From: an uncultured Azospirillum sp.
GTDB taxonomy: Bacteria; Pseudomonadota; Alphaproteobacteria; Azospirillales; Azospirillaceae
Direction: 5' to 3'
Assembly: GCA_937960755.1 (NCBI GenBank)
Contig: CALGOL010000027.1
Location: 1 to 10,430, forward strand
DNA length: 10,430 bases
Shown: positions 1 through 8,264 of the stretch, in pieces
Numbering within the stretch: the stretch's first letter is position 1
Layout of the letters: each line of letters starts with the position of its first letter
Notes under the pieces: model-generated
Told to the model about the DNA's origin: nothing
Database searches by the model: none
The model's input: only the letters and a program-made list of their open reading frames with translations
Position numbers and translations under genes: made by a program

Positions 1-1253
1 GGGAATTGGTGGCGACGCCGTTGTGGCCCGACGCGGCACAGTCCAGATGGAATTCGAAAGCGTGGCGGGTGTTTTCCACCGATCCGGGTGTGCTGGACGC
101 CGGCTTCACGCCTTGGCTCGACTGGTATGCAGGGCTGGCGCCATTGGATGGCTCGGCGCAGCCCCACGACATCTTCGGCCCGGCGCTATCCCAGAAAATC
201 GCCCTGCAACCGGACGAATGGTGGAATCGCGACGTCCGCGCGGTGAATGACGATATCGCCGGCTGGTTGAAAAATGAAACCGACCTGAATGCTGACATCG
301 CCGCCGTCGGGGCGGACATCCCGCGACAGGCCGCTGGCGCCTATCGCTTCGGCTGGTCGGACGGCGCGCTGAAACCGTTACCCCCCGACCCGGCCAGCGA
401 CGCCGACGACGCGGCGGTGCTGCTGGCGGAAGCGCGGCGCAAGGCGGAAGAATTCCTCGAACGGTCGGCGCGCACCAATATCGACCCGTTCATCATTCGC
501 TCGGTCGCCTTGGCGCTGGAGGCGATGCCGGAACATGCGGCCGTTAACGCCCTGTTGCTGCGCTCCCGCACCCGCGCGGTGGAGGCCAACGCCGCGACCT
601 TCGCCGGTTCCCCCGAAGCGCCGGAGGATGTTCAGGCGCGGCTGATCGACCTCGCCGGGAGTTTGCGCGACGCGCTGACCTGTTATCCCAAAGTGCGGGA
701 GATGGAGGCGGAAAGCCTCGCTCTCGATCTCCAGTCGGCGGACGCGGCCGGGTTGGTCCGTCACGCCGACGCGGTGTTGGACGCCGCCAGCAAGGCCCCG
801 GCGGAGATCATCCATCCCGACAGCGTCGCGGCGTTGGCGGAGATGGCCAAGACGCCGGAGGAGCCGGGCGTTCTTCCCCAATCTCCATCGGCGCTGCGCC
901 GACTGGCTGACCGGCTGGTGGTGACGCGGAATTTCCTGGCGGCTTACGTGGGCGGCGCCGTTACGGCGGCGCTGGACCGGGCGACCGCCGGCGGCGGCAA
1001 GGTGAAAGCCCACTGGGATGAGGTGCGGCCGAAGATCGTTGACGGGTATGTTCGGCAGGCCCAAAGCTTAAGCGCCAGCCGTGCTGATTGCATCGCCATT
1101 GCGGGGCTTGCCGTGTCCCTTTGGTCGGCCGTTCATCCACTGGCCGCCGCGGGCATCGCGGGTTATCCAGTAATCAAAGTCTATTTTGATATCGCGCTGA
1201 AGCATCTCCGGCCCGGCCCGCCGGACCCGCCGCCGCCGAACGTCCCCTCATAA
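1..1253 (+). CDS. Uncharacterised alphaproteobacterial protein, 5'-truncated by the window edge
   Basis: The frame stays open to the left edge. The first possible start is a TTG at 6 with no ribosome site in view, so this is most likely the C-terminal part of a longer protein; residues are numbered from that TTG (415 aa). I see a Trp/Tyr-rich block at residues 37-41 (WLDWY), then EWWNRD near 71-76 and VNDDIAGWL near 80-88. An acidic helical stretch rich in Ala, Glu and Arg follows (about 130-260). The C-terminus is hydrophobic (about 361-390) and ends in a Pro-rich tail (402-415). From memory, the WLDWY...EWW...VNxxIAxWL pattern occurs in uncharacterised alphaproteobacterial proteins, sometimes joined to pentapeptide repeats; that is recollection, not a search. 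One membrane segment near 363-385 is possible. The function is unknown. No clear terminator follows, only a weak G+C/T-tract stretch at 1302-1320. Confidence 0.7.
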   Translation, partial: ELVATPLWPDAAQSRWNSKAWRVFSTDPGVLDAGFTPWLDWYAGLAPLDGSAQPHDIFGPALSQKIALQPDEWWNRDVRAVNDDIAGWLKNETDLNADIAAVGADIPRQAAGAYRFGWSDGALKPLPPDPASDADDAAVLLAEARRKAEEFLERSARTNIDPFIIRSVALALEAMPEHAAVNALLLRSRTRAVEANAATFAGSPEAPEDVQARLIDLAGSLRDALTCYPKVREMEAESLALDLQSADAAGLVRHADAVLDAASKAPAEIIHPDSVAALAEMAKTPEEPGVLPQSPSALRRLADRLVVTRNFLAAYVGGAVTAALDRATAGGGKVKAHWDEVRPKIVDGYVRQAQSLSASRADCIAIAGLAVSLWSAVHPLAAAGIAGYPVIKVYFDIALKHLRPGPPDPPPPNVPS

Positions 1254-1331
1254 ACAAGCGCTCGTTTACTTCAGCCGTTGGGGGAATGTTGATTCCGGGT
1301 CGGTCTTTTGGGGCCTTTTTGTGTAAGCCGG

Positions 1332-1342
1332 CTCCACCCGCA
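1332..1342 (+). repeat. Left flanking direct repeat of the MITE-like element
   Basis: CTCCACCCGCA lies immediately left of the inverted terminus at 1343 and recurs exactly at 1608-1618. Counting the preceding G the match is 12 bp (1331-1342 with 1607-1618). It is best explained as a target-site duplication. Confidence 0.65.
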
Positions 1343-1607
1343 CAGGGCAATCGGGTGAAGGAAAATAACCCTCTTCCCAGGGGCTACAGCATTCACACAT
1401 CTTGTAACTAATTGATCGACAATTATTTTATCCCGTCACCCCGGTGAAGGCCGGGGTCCAGGGCAATTCCGATAAGTATTTGAAATGACTGGATACCGGC
1501 CTTCGCCGGTATGACGGTGAAAGGTTAAGAAAGCCGTCAAAACCGCAGATGTGTGAACGTGGTAGCCCAGGGGGGAGGGCTTTAAGTCGCATCAAGCGTT
1601 CGCCCTG
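1343..1607. mobile_element. MITE-like non-autonomous element with ~60-nt terminal inverted repeats
   Basis: The ends read CAGGGC at 1343-1348 and GCCCTG at 1602-1607. The left arm 1343-1402 aligns with the reverse complement of the right arm 1547-1607 at 44 of 62 columns by hand, with 3 gapped columns. The innermost part (TTCACACATCT, 1392-1402) matches AGATGTGTGAA (1547-1557) perfectly. The same sequence, CTCCACCCGCA, sits directly outside both ends (1332-1342 and 1608-1618), like a target-site duplication. There is no transposase frame inside, so the element would need one supplied in trans. From memory, the first 19 bases and an 11-12-bp duplication recall the IS4/IS231 group; this parentage is a guess. 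A separate palindromic repeat (1434-1516) lies in the centre. Confidence 0.7.
1434..1516. repeat. Dispersed double-hairpin palindromic repeat, copy 1 (83 bp)
   Basis: Two small hairpins stand in inverted orientation between outer CGTCA (1434-1438) and TGACG (1512-1516). The left hairpin has stem ACCCCGG/CCGGGGT (1438-1444 with 1451-1457) and loop TGAAGG. The right hairpin has stem ATACCGG/CCGGTAT (1493-1499 with 1506-1512) and loop CCTTCG. A related 84-bp copy is at 5930-6013. Intergenic repeats of this CGGCGAAGGCCG type are, to my knowledge, widespread in alphaproteobacterial genomes. This copy sits in the middle of the MITE-like element. Confidence 0.9.
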
Positions 1608-1618
1608 CTCCACCCGCA
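1608..1618 (+). repeat. Right flanking direct repeat of the MITE-like element
   Basis: CTCCACCCGCA lies immediately right of the inverted terminus ending at 1607, identical to 1332-1342. See the element at 1343-1607. Confidence 0.65.
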
Positions 1619-1630
1619 ACCGGTTGTTGC

Positions 1631-1675
1631 CTTCCGCTCGCGCGGAAGTTAATTTCGTTACGCGGCATCAGCCGC
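1631..1675 (+). promoter_or_regulatory. Two hairpins in the leader of the small secreted-protein gene
   Basis: CTTCCGC (1631-1637) pairs perfectly with GCGGAAG (1642-1648) across a 4-nt loop. GCGGC (1662-1666) pairs with GCCGC (1671-1675) across ATCA. Both lie 34-78 nt upstream of the ATG at 1709. They could stabilise the mRNA or form a protein site; no role is shown. I could not place a convincing promoter here. Confidence 0.45.
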
Positions 1676-1708
1676 CTGAACAATAACCCAAAAATATGGA
1701 AGCAAAAA

Positions 1709-1978
1709 ATGAAATACGCCATTGTCATTGCGACCGTACTCGCCGCATCGCTGTCCGCCATCGCGCCGGCCGGCGCCCAAACCAGCGACGATAAGAAATG
1801 GGTTAATCAGTGCCTGAAGGATAACGCCGACGCCAAGGTTTCCCAGGATGTCGTGCTGGCTTATTGTGTGTGCATGAATGACAAGATGGGCGACAACGAA
1901 ACCCGCAGCATCAGCCAGTGGGAAAAGGCCAACCCCAACGCCATGGCCGCGTGCGAAAAGTCTTCCGGCTGGAAGTAA
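1709..1978 (+). CDS. Small secreted (periplasmic) four-cysteine protein, function unknown
   Basis: This 89-aa protein starts with a typical Sec signal peptide: Lys2, a hydrophobic core over residues 4-20, and an AGA site suggesting cleavage after Ala23 before QTSDD. The mature part, about 66 aa, has four cysteines: Cys35, Cys53, Cys55 (in YCVCMN) and Cys82. Two disulphides in the periplasm are possible. The C-terminal part contains ISQWEK and AACEKSSGWK. The TGGAAG at 1697-1702, 6 nt before the ATG, fixes the start. The gene appears monocistronic, with its own leader and a strong terminator 35 nt after the stop. I recall similar short alphaproteobacterial proteins with a C...YCxCM...AC pattern, but none with a known function. 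CxC is not a haem-binding CxxCH, so a cytochrome is unlikely. Confidence 0.85.
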   Translation: MKYAIVIATVLAASLSAIAPAGAQTSDDKKWVNQCLKDNADAKVSQDVVLAYCVCMNDKMGDNETRSISQWEKANPNAMAACEKSSGWK

Positions 1979-2012
1979 TACGACACTTAACTGTGATCTC
2001 TAGTTGAGAATT

Positions 2013-2045
2013 AGCGCCGAAGACGCTCAGCCTTCGGCGCTTTTT
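2013..2045 (+). terminator. Rho-independent terminator after the small secreted-protein gene
   Basis: AGCGCCGAAG (2013-2022) pairs perfectly with CTTCGGCGCT (2032-2041) across a 9-nt loop, and a run of five T follows (2041-2045). It lies 35 nt past the stop codon at 1976-1978. Confidence 0.9.
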
Positions 2046-2087
2046 CCTATCGTCGCGCGCGCTGAATGCGTCTGCGCCAGTCCAGCG

Positions 2088-2117
2088 GGCGTTCGCTGTT
2101 TCAGGCGTTCGCTGTTT
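2088..2117 (+). repeat. Tandem duplication of a 14-bp unit
   Basis: GGCGTTCGCTGTTT occurs at 2088-2101 and again at 2104-2117, a 16-bp period with 2 nt between copies. The second copy runs into the inverted repeat starting at 2116. It may be replication slippage or a pair of protein half-sites. Confidence 0.75.
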
Positions 2118-2146
2118 GCAGTTATTGCTAATACGCATAACTGCAA
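2116..2146. promoter_or_regulatory. Perfect 10-bp inverted repeat upstream of pccB, candidate operator
   Basis: TTGCAGTTAT (2116-2125) is exactly inverted as ATAACTGCAA (2137-2146) around an 11-nt centre. No T-run follows, and the earlier terminator is complete by 2045, so this is more likely a protein-binding site than a terminator. It lies about 45 nt upstream of the candidate -35 box of pccB. In Rhodobacter, pccB is controlled by PccR, a short-chain acyl-CoA regulator that, as I recall, binds paired TTTGCAAA-type sites. The TTTGCA at 2115-2120 and the GCAA-containing right arm are reminiscent of those, but spacing and sequence differ. Confidence 0.45.
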
Positions 2147-2189
2147 GCAAACAACTTCGCAACCTCGCACGATTCCCGCAACGATCCGA

Positions 2190-2217
2190 TTGCCCCGCGC
2201 GCGGCTGTGTGAATAAT
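2190..2217 (+). promoter_or_regulatory. Candidate sigma-70 promoter of the pccB-pccA operon
   Basis: TTGCCC (2190-2195) is followed after 16 nt by AATAAT (2212-2217), one base from the -10 consensus. Transcription would start near 2224, leaving a leader of about 105 nt before the pccB ATG. This is assigned by pattern only. Confidence 0.4.
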
Positions 2218-2328
2218 CCGTCCCAACAATATCGTCGGCGGGAAACCGACCAGACGGCCTAAAAATGGGCGCCCGGCCCAACACCGCAATAAACGCACAC
2301 GAAAAGCATTAACCGCAGGACACGCCCG

Positions 2329-3861
2329 ATGCAGGAAATATTGGCGAAGTTGGAAGCCAAGCGCCAAGGCGCGCGGCTGGGTGGCGGGGAGAAGCGCATC
2401 GCGGCGCAGCACGCCAAAGGCAAGCTGACGGCGCGCGAGCGCATCGAACTGCTGCTCGACGAAGGTTCGTTTGAAGAAATGGACATGTTCGTCGAACATC
2501 GCTGCATCGATTTCGGCATGGAGGACCAAAAGGTCCCCGGTGACGGCGTCGTCACCGGCTACGGCACCGTCAACGGCCGCTTGATCTACGTCTTCAGCCA
2601 GGATTTCACCGTTTTCGGCGGCTCGCTGTCCGAAGCCCATGCGGAAAAAATCTGCAAGGTGATGGATCAGGCGATGAAGGTCGGCGCGCCGGTCATCGGT
2701 CTTAACGATTCCGGCGGCGCCCGCATTCAAGAAGGCGTGGCCTCGCTTGGCGGTTACGCTGAAGTATTCCAGCGCAACGTCATGGCGTCCGGCGTCGTGC
2801 CGCAAATTTCGCTGATTATGGGGCCTTGCGCCGGCGGCGCCGTGTATTCGCCGGCCATGACCGACTTCATCTTCATGGTGAAGGACAGCTCCTACATGTT
2901 CGTCACCGGTCCGGACGTGGTCAAGACGGTGACGCATGAAATCGTCACCGCGGAAGAACTGGGCGGCGCGATCACCCATACCACCAAGTCGTCGGTGGCC
3001 GATCTGGCGTTTGAAAACGACGTCGAAGCGATTTTGCAAATCCGCCGCTTTCTCGACTTCTTGCCGGCCTCCAACCGGGAAAAGGTCCCCCAGCGCCCGA
3101 CGACCGACGCCTGGGACCGCTACGACCATTCCCTCGACACCATCATCCCCGACAATCCCAACAAGCCCTACGACATGAAGGAATTGATCCTCAAGGTCGT
3201 GGACGAAGGGGATTTCTTCGAACTGCAAGCCGAGCACGCCAAGAACATCATCATCGGCTTCGGCCGGATGAACGGTTCGACGGTCGGCTTCGTCGCCAAC
3301 CAGCCCTTGGTGCTGGCCGGCTGCCTTGACATCGACAGCTCGATCAAGGCGGCGCGCTTCGTGCGTTTCTGCGACGCTTTCAACATTCCGATCGTCACCT
3401 TCGTCGACGTGCCGGGCTTCATGCCGGGCACGGCGCAGGAATACGGCGGCATCATCAAGCACGGCGCGAAGCTGCTGTTCGCTTACGCCGAAGCCACCGT
3501 GCCGAAGGTCACCGTCATCACCCGCAAGGCTTACGGCGGCGCCTATGACGTCATGGCCTCCAAGCATCTGCGCGGCGACGTCAACTACGCTTGGCCGTCG
3601 GCGGAAATCGCCGTGATGGGGCCGAAGGGCGCGGTGGAGATTATTTTCCGCTCCGACCTTGGCGACCCGGCGAAGATCGAAGCCCGCACCGAAGAATACC
3701 GGCAGAAGTTCGCCAACCCGTTCGTGGCGGCGTCGCGCGGCTATCTCGACGACGTGATTCAGCCCTTTGGCACCCGCAAGCGGATCAATCACGCGCTGGC
3801 CATGCTCAAGAACAAGCAGCTTGAGAACCCGTGGCGCAAGCACGACAACATTCCGCTCTAA
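2329..3861 (+). CDS. pccB: Propionyl-CoA carboxylase beta subunit (carboxyltransferase)
   Basis: This 510-aa protein is the normal length for the family. It transfers CO2 from biotin, carried on PccA, to propionyl-CoA to give (S)-methylmalonyl-CoA; the holoenzyme is normally alpha6-beta6 and cytosolic. It has two crotonase-like halves. The N-terminal half binds acyl-CoA and contains SGGARIQEG (residues 128-136) and MGPCAGGAVYSPA (from 164), which form the first oxyanion-hole region. The C-terminal half binds biotin and contains GFMPGTAQEYGG and AYGGAYDVM, with the second oxyanion site at Gly404-Ala405. Asp407, the D of GGAYDVM, corresponds to the residue (Asp422 in Streptomyces PccB) that favours propionyl- over acetyl-CoA; acetyl-specific enzymes have Ile there. 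CAGGA (2316-2320), 8 nt before the ATG, supports the start. An 18-nt gap separates it from pccA, so the two are one operon. Confidence 0.97.
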   Translation: MQEILAKLEAKRQGARLGGGEKRIAAQHAKGKLTARERIELLLDEGSFEEMDMFVEHRCIDFGMEDQKVPGDGVVTGYGTVNGRLIYVFSQDFTVFGGSLSEAHAEKICKVMDQAMKVGAPVIGLNDSGGARIQEGVASLGGYAEVFQRNVMASGVVPQISLIMGPCAGGAVYSPAMTDFIFMVKDSSYMFVTGPDVVKTVTHEIVTAEELGGAITHTTKSSVADLAFENDVEAILQIRRFLDFLPASNREKVPQRPTTDAWDRYDHSLDTIIPDNPNKPYDMKELILKVVDEGDFFELQAEHAKNIIIGFGRMNGSTVGFVANQPLVLAGCLDIDSSIKAARFVRFCDAFNIPIVTFVDVPGFMPGTAQEYGGIIKHGAKLLFAYAEATVPKVTVITRKAYGGAYDVMASKHLRGDVNYAWPSAEIAVMGPKGAVEIIFRSDLGDPAKIEARTEEYRQKFANPFVAASRGYLDDVIQPFGTRKRINHALAMLKNKQLENPWRKHDNIPL

Positions 3862-3879
3862 GAAGGCAGGCGCGATCCC

Positions 3880-5880
<2,001 letters not shown>

Positions 5881-5890
5881 GCAGTTGGCT

Positions 5891-5915
5891 CCCCTCTCCC
5901 CCCTGGGGAGAGGGG
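5891..5915. repeat. Strong C/G hairpin just after pccA
   Basis: CCCCTCTCCCC (5891-5901) pairs perfectly with GGGGAGAGGGG (5905-5915) across a 3-nt loop, starting 11 nt past the pccA stop. No T-run follows, so it is not a standard rho-independent terminator. CCCCTCTCCC/GGGAGAGGGG hairpins are, as I recall, dispersed in many proteobacterial intergenic regions. It may shield the pccBA mRNA 3' end or reduce read-through. Confidence 0.75.
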
Positions 5916-5929
5916 GCGTATTCATGTTT

Positions 5930-6013
5930 CGTCACCCCGGCGAAGGCCGGGGTCCAGGGCGGTTCGAGCGCGTTGCGGCATTGCCCTGGATTCCGGCCTT
6001 CGCCGGAATGACG
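5930..6013. repeat. Dispersed double-hairpin palindromic repeat, copy 2 (84 bp)
   Basis: It has the same architecture as 1434-1516: outer CGTCA (5930-5934) and TGACG (6009-6013), left stem ACCCCGG/CCGGGGT (5934-5940 with 5947-5953, loop CGAAGG), right stem ATTCCGG/CCGGAAT (5990-5996 with 6003-6009, loop CCTTCG). GTCCAGGGC and GCCCTGGA next to the two hairpins also pair. It lies between pccA and the mutase gene and ends 43 nt before the mutase ATG, so any pccBA-mutase transcript would carry it as a large folded spacer. Confidence 0.92.
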
Positions 6014-6056
6014 TAATGTTTTAAGTAGCTGAAACCGCATTTCAAGGAGTCCTCCG

Positions 6057-8207
6057 ATGACCGAATTTCCCCAAAAGAGCCTGGAAGACTGGCGCAAGCT
6101 GGCGGCCAAGGATATCGGCGCGGACGGCAAGCTTGAAGATCTGGTGTGGAAGACGCCGGAAGGCATTGACGTCAAGGCGCTCTACACCGCGGAAGACCTG
6201 AAGGACGTGCCGCTGGGCGAGCTGCCGGGCTTCGCGCCGTTCACCCGCGGCCCGCGCGCCACCATGTACGCGGTGCGGCCGTGGACCATTCGGCAATACG
6301 CCGGCTTCTCCACCGCCGAAGCCTCCAACGCTTTTTATAAGGCCAACCTCAAAGCCGGTCAGATGGGGCTGTCGGTGGCGTTTGATCTGGCCACCCACCG
6401 CGGCTACGACAGCGACCATCCCCGCGTCGTCGGCGACGTCGGCAAGGCGGGCGTCGCCATCGACAGCGTCGAAGACATGAAGGTGCTGTTCAACGACATC
6501 CCGCTCGACAAGATGTCGGTGTCGATGACGATGAACGGCGCCGTGCTGCCGATTCTGGCGGGTTACATCGTCGCGGCGGAAGAGCAGGGCGTCGATCAGG
6601 CCAAGCTGTCGGGCACCATTCAGAATGACATTCTGAAGGAGTTCATGGTCCGCAACACCTACATCTATCCGCCGGCCCCCTCGATGCGGATTATTGCGGA
6701 CATCATCGAATACACTGCGTTGAACATGCCGAAGTTCAACTCGATTTCGATTTCCGGCTACCACATGCAGGAAGCCGGCGCGACGGCGGTGCAGGAACTG
6801 GCCTTCACCATCGCCGACGGTCTGGAATACGTGCGCGCCGCCATGTCCAAGGGGCTGGCGGTGGATAAGTTCGCGCCGCGCCTGTCGTTCTTCTTCTCCA
6901 TCGGCATGAATTTCTTCATGGAAATCGCCAAGCTGCGCGCCGCCCGCCAGCTTTGGGCGACCTTGATGCAAGAGAAGTTTGAACCCAAGGACGCGCGCTC
7001 GCTGGCGCTGCGCACCCATTGTCAGACCTCGGGCGTCTCGCTTACCGAGCAGGACCCCTACAACAACGTCATCCGCACCGCGGTGGAAGCCATGGCGGCG
7101 GTGCTGGGCGGCACCCAGTCGCTGCACACCAACGCGCTGGACGAAGCCTTGGGTTTGCCGACGCCGTTCTCCGCCCGCGTCGCCCGCAACACCCAGCTCA
7201 TCATCGCCGAAGAAACCGGCATACCGAAGGTGGTCGATCCGCTGGCCGGCTCCTACTACGTTGAAAAGCTGACATACGACCTGGTGACCGCGGCGCGCGA
7301 AGTCATTGATAAAGTCGAAGAAATGGGCGGCATGGCCAAGGCGGTGGAAAGCGGCCTGCCCAAACTGATGATCGAAGAAGCCGCCGCCCGCAAACAGGCG
7401 CGCATCGACCGCGGCGAGGAAGTCATTGTCGGCGTCAACAAGTACCGCGTCGAAAACCCGGAAATGGTCGATGTGCTGGACATCGACAATTCGGCGGTGC
7501 GCGACGGCCAGATTGCGCGGTTGAAGCAAATCCGCGCCAGCCGCGACGCCGTCGCCTGCCAGGCGGCGTTGGACGCGCTGACCGCGGCCGCGGCCGACGG
7601 TTCGGGCAACCTGCTCGATCTGGCGGTGAAGGCGACCCGCGCCCGGGCCACGGTGGGCGAAATTTCCGACGCTTTGGAAAAGGTCTTCACCCGCCACGTC
7701 GCCACCATCCGTTCGGTGTCGGGAGTTTACGGCGCGGCGTACGAGGGCGACGCCGAGTTCAAGGCGATTCAGGACGACGTCGCCAAGTTCGCCGAGGAAG
7801 AGGGCCGCCGGCCGCGCATCATGGTCGCCAAGATGGGCCAGGACGGCCACGACCGCGGCGCCAAGGTGATCGCCACCTCCTTCGCCGACATCGGCTTCGA
7901 CGTCGATATCGGGCCGCTGTTCCAGACCCCGGAGGAAGCGGCGCGCCAAGCGGTGGAAAACGACGTGCACATCGTCGGCGTGTCGTCTCAGGCCGCCGGT
8001 CACAAGACGCTGGTGCCGCAACTGATCGACGCGCTGCGCGCCCAGGGCGCCGGCGACATCATGGTGGTGTGCGGCGGCGTCATCCCGCCGCAGGACTACG
8101 ACATGCTGTATCAGGCTGGCGTCGCGGCGATTTACGGCCCCGGCGCCAACATCCCCAAGGCGGCGGCGGACATCCTCGCCAAGCTGCGGGCCAAGGCGGC
8201 GGCTTAA
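6057..8207 (+). CDS. scpA: Methylmalonyl-CoA mutase, full-length single-chain type
   Basis: This 716-aa protein (also called mcmA or bhbA) converts (R)-methylmalonyl-CoA to succinyl-CoA by an adenosylcobalamin radical reaction, completing propionyl-CoA entry into the TCA cycle. The N-terminal TIM barrel holds the substrate. Tyr81 (in RPWTIRQYAGFS), Arg199 (in EFMVRNTYIYPP) and His236 (in SGYHMQEAGA) match Tyr89, Arg207 and His244 of the Propionibacterium large subunit at a constant 8-residue offset. Isobutyryl-CoA mutases have Phe and Gln at the first two positions, so this is a true methylmalonyl enzyme. The C-terminal B12 domain (about 580-716) has DGHDRG (596-601), with His598 as the lower cobalt ligand. 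AAGGAGT (6044-6050), 6 nt before the ATG, is a strong ribosome site. No small subunit lies beside it, so a homodimer like E. coli ScpA is likely. A 176-nt repeat-filled gap separates it from pccA, and a terminator follows. Confidence 0.97.
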   Translation: MTEFPQKSLEDWRKLAAKDIGADGKLEDLVWKTPEGIDVKALYTAEDLKDVPLGELPGFAPFTRGPRATMYAVRPWTIRQYAGFSTAEASNAFYKANLKAGQMGLSVAFDLATHRGYDSDHPRVVGDVGKAGVAIDSVEDMKVLFNDIPLDKMSVSMTMNGAVLPILAGYIVAAEEQGVDQAKLSGTIQNDILKEFMVRNTYIYPPAPSMRIIADIIEYTALNMPKFNSISISGYHMQEAGATAVQELAFTIADGLEYVRAAMSKGLAVDKFAPRLSFFFSIGMNFFMEIAKLRAARQLWATLMQEKFEPKDARSLALRTHCQTSGVSLTEQDPYNNVIRTAVEAMAAVLGGTQSLHTNALDEALGLPTPFSARVARNTQLIIAEETGIPKVVDPLAGSYYVEKLTYDLVTAAREVIDKVEEMGGMAKAVESGLPKLMIEEAAARKQARIDRGEEVIVGVNKYRVENPEMVDVLDIDNSAVRDGQIARLKQIRASRDAVACQAALDALTAAAADGSGNLLDLAVKATRARATVGEISDALEKVFTRHVATIRSVSGVYGAAYEGDAEFKAIQDDVAKFAEEEGRRPRIMVAKMGQDGHDRGAKVIATSFADIGFDVDIGPLFQTPEEAARQAVENDVHIVGVSSQAAGHKTLVPQLIDALRAQGAGDIMVVCGGVIPPQDYDMLYQAGVAAIYGPGANIPKAAADILAKLRAKAAA

Positions 8208-8235
8208 GCTGTTGAATCATATACTTTAACGAGAG

Positions 8236-8261
8236 GGCGAGCCGTTGCGGCTCGCCTTTTT
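8236..8261 (+). terminator. Rho-independent terminator after the mutase gene
   Basis: GGCGAGCC (8236-8243) pairs perfectly with GGCTCGCC (8249-8256) across GTTGC, followed by five T (8257-8261). It lies 28 nt after the mutase stop and just before the next promoter, so it separates the propionate cluster from the following gene pair. Confidence 0.93.
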
Positions 8262-8264
8262 CGT

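Larger units (their letters stand above)
1254..1708. other. Gene-free stretch holding a MITE-like element
   Basis: These 455 bases carry no convincing gene. Positions 1254-1330 hold a small 5-bp hairpin (1283-1296) and a T-run at 1316-1320, which may weakly terminate the upstream gene. Positions 1332-1618 are a palindromic element with flanking direct repeats, described separately. Positions 1619-1708 are the leader of the small secreted-protein gene, with two hairpins. Confidence 0.75.
1979..2328. other. Gene-free region between the small secreted-protein gene and pccB
   Basis: These 350 bases hold the terminator at 2013-2045, a short tandem duplication (2088-2117), a perfect 10-bp inverted repeat (2116-2146), a candidate promoter (2190-2217), a 5-bp hairpin (GTCGG 2234-2238 with CCGAC 2246-2250) and a GGGCGCCC palindrome (2267-2274). 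The short open frames here on both strands lack ribosome sites and recognisable protein character. Confidence 0.7.

Noticed and set aside
1302..1320. Rho-independent terminator after the first gene
   Set aside because: There is a T-run, but the stem before it is only 4 bp with a G-U pair, too weak to call.
1428..1619. 63-aa minus-strand open frame
   Set aside because: It lies within the MITE-like element and its nested repeat, so it reads palindromic repeat sequence rather than a conserved protein.
2128..3843. Long minus-strand open frame of 571 aa opposite pccB
   Set aside because: Antisense shadow of a certain gene. The translation is rich in His, Arg and Val with no family character, as expected opposite G+C-rich third positions.
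5896..5907. CTCCCCCCTGGG shared with the right arm of the MITE-like element (minus strand of 1566-1577)
   Set aside because: A low-complexity 12-mer in G+C-rich DNA; the surrounding sequence does not continue the match.
6042..8021. Long minus-strand open frame of 659 aa opposite the mutase gene
   Set aside because: Antisense shadow; the mutase frame has every catalytic motif in order.
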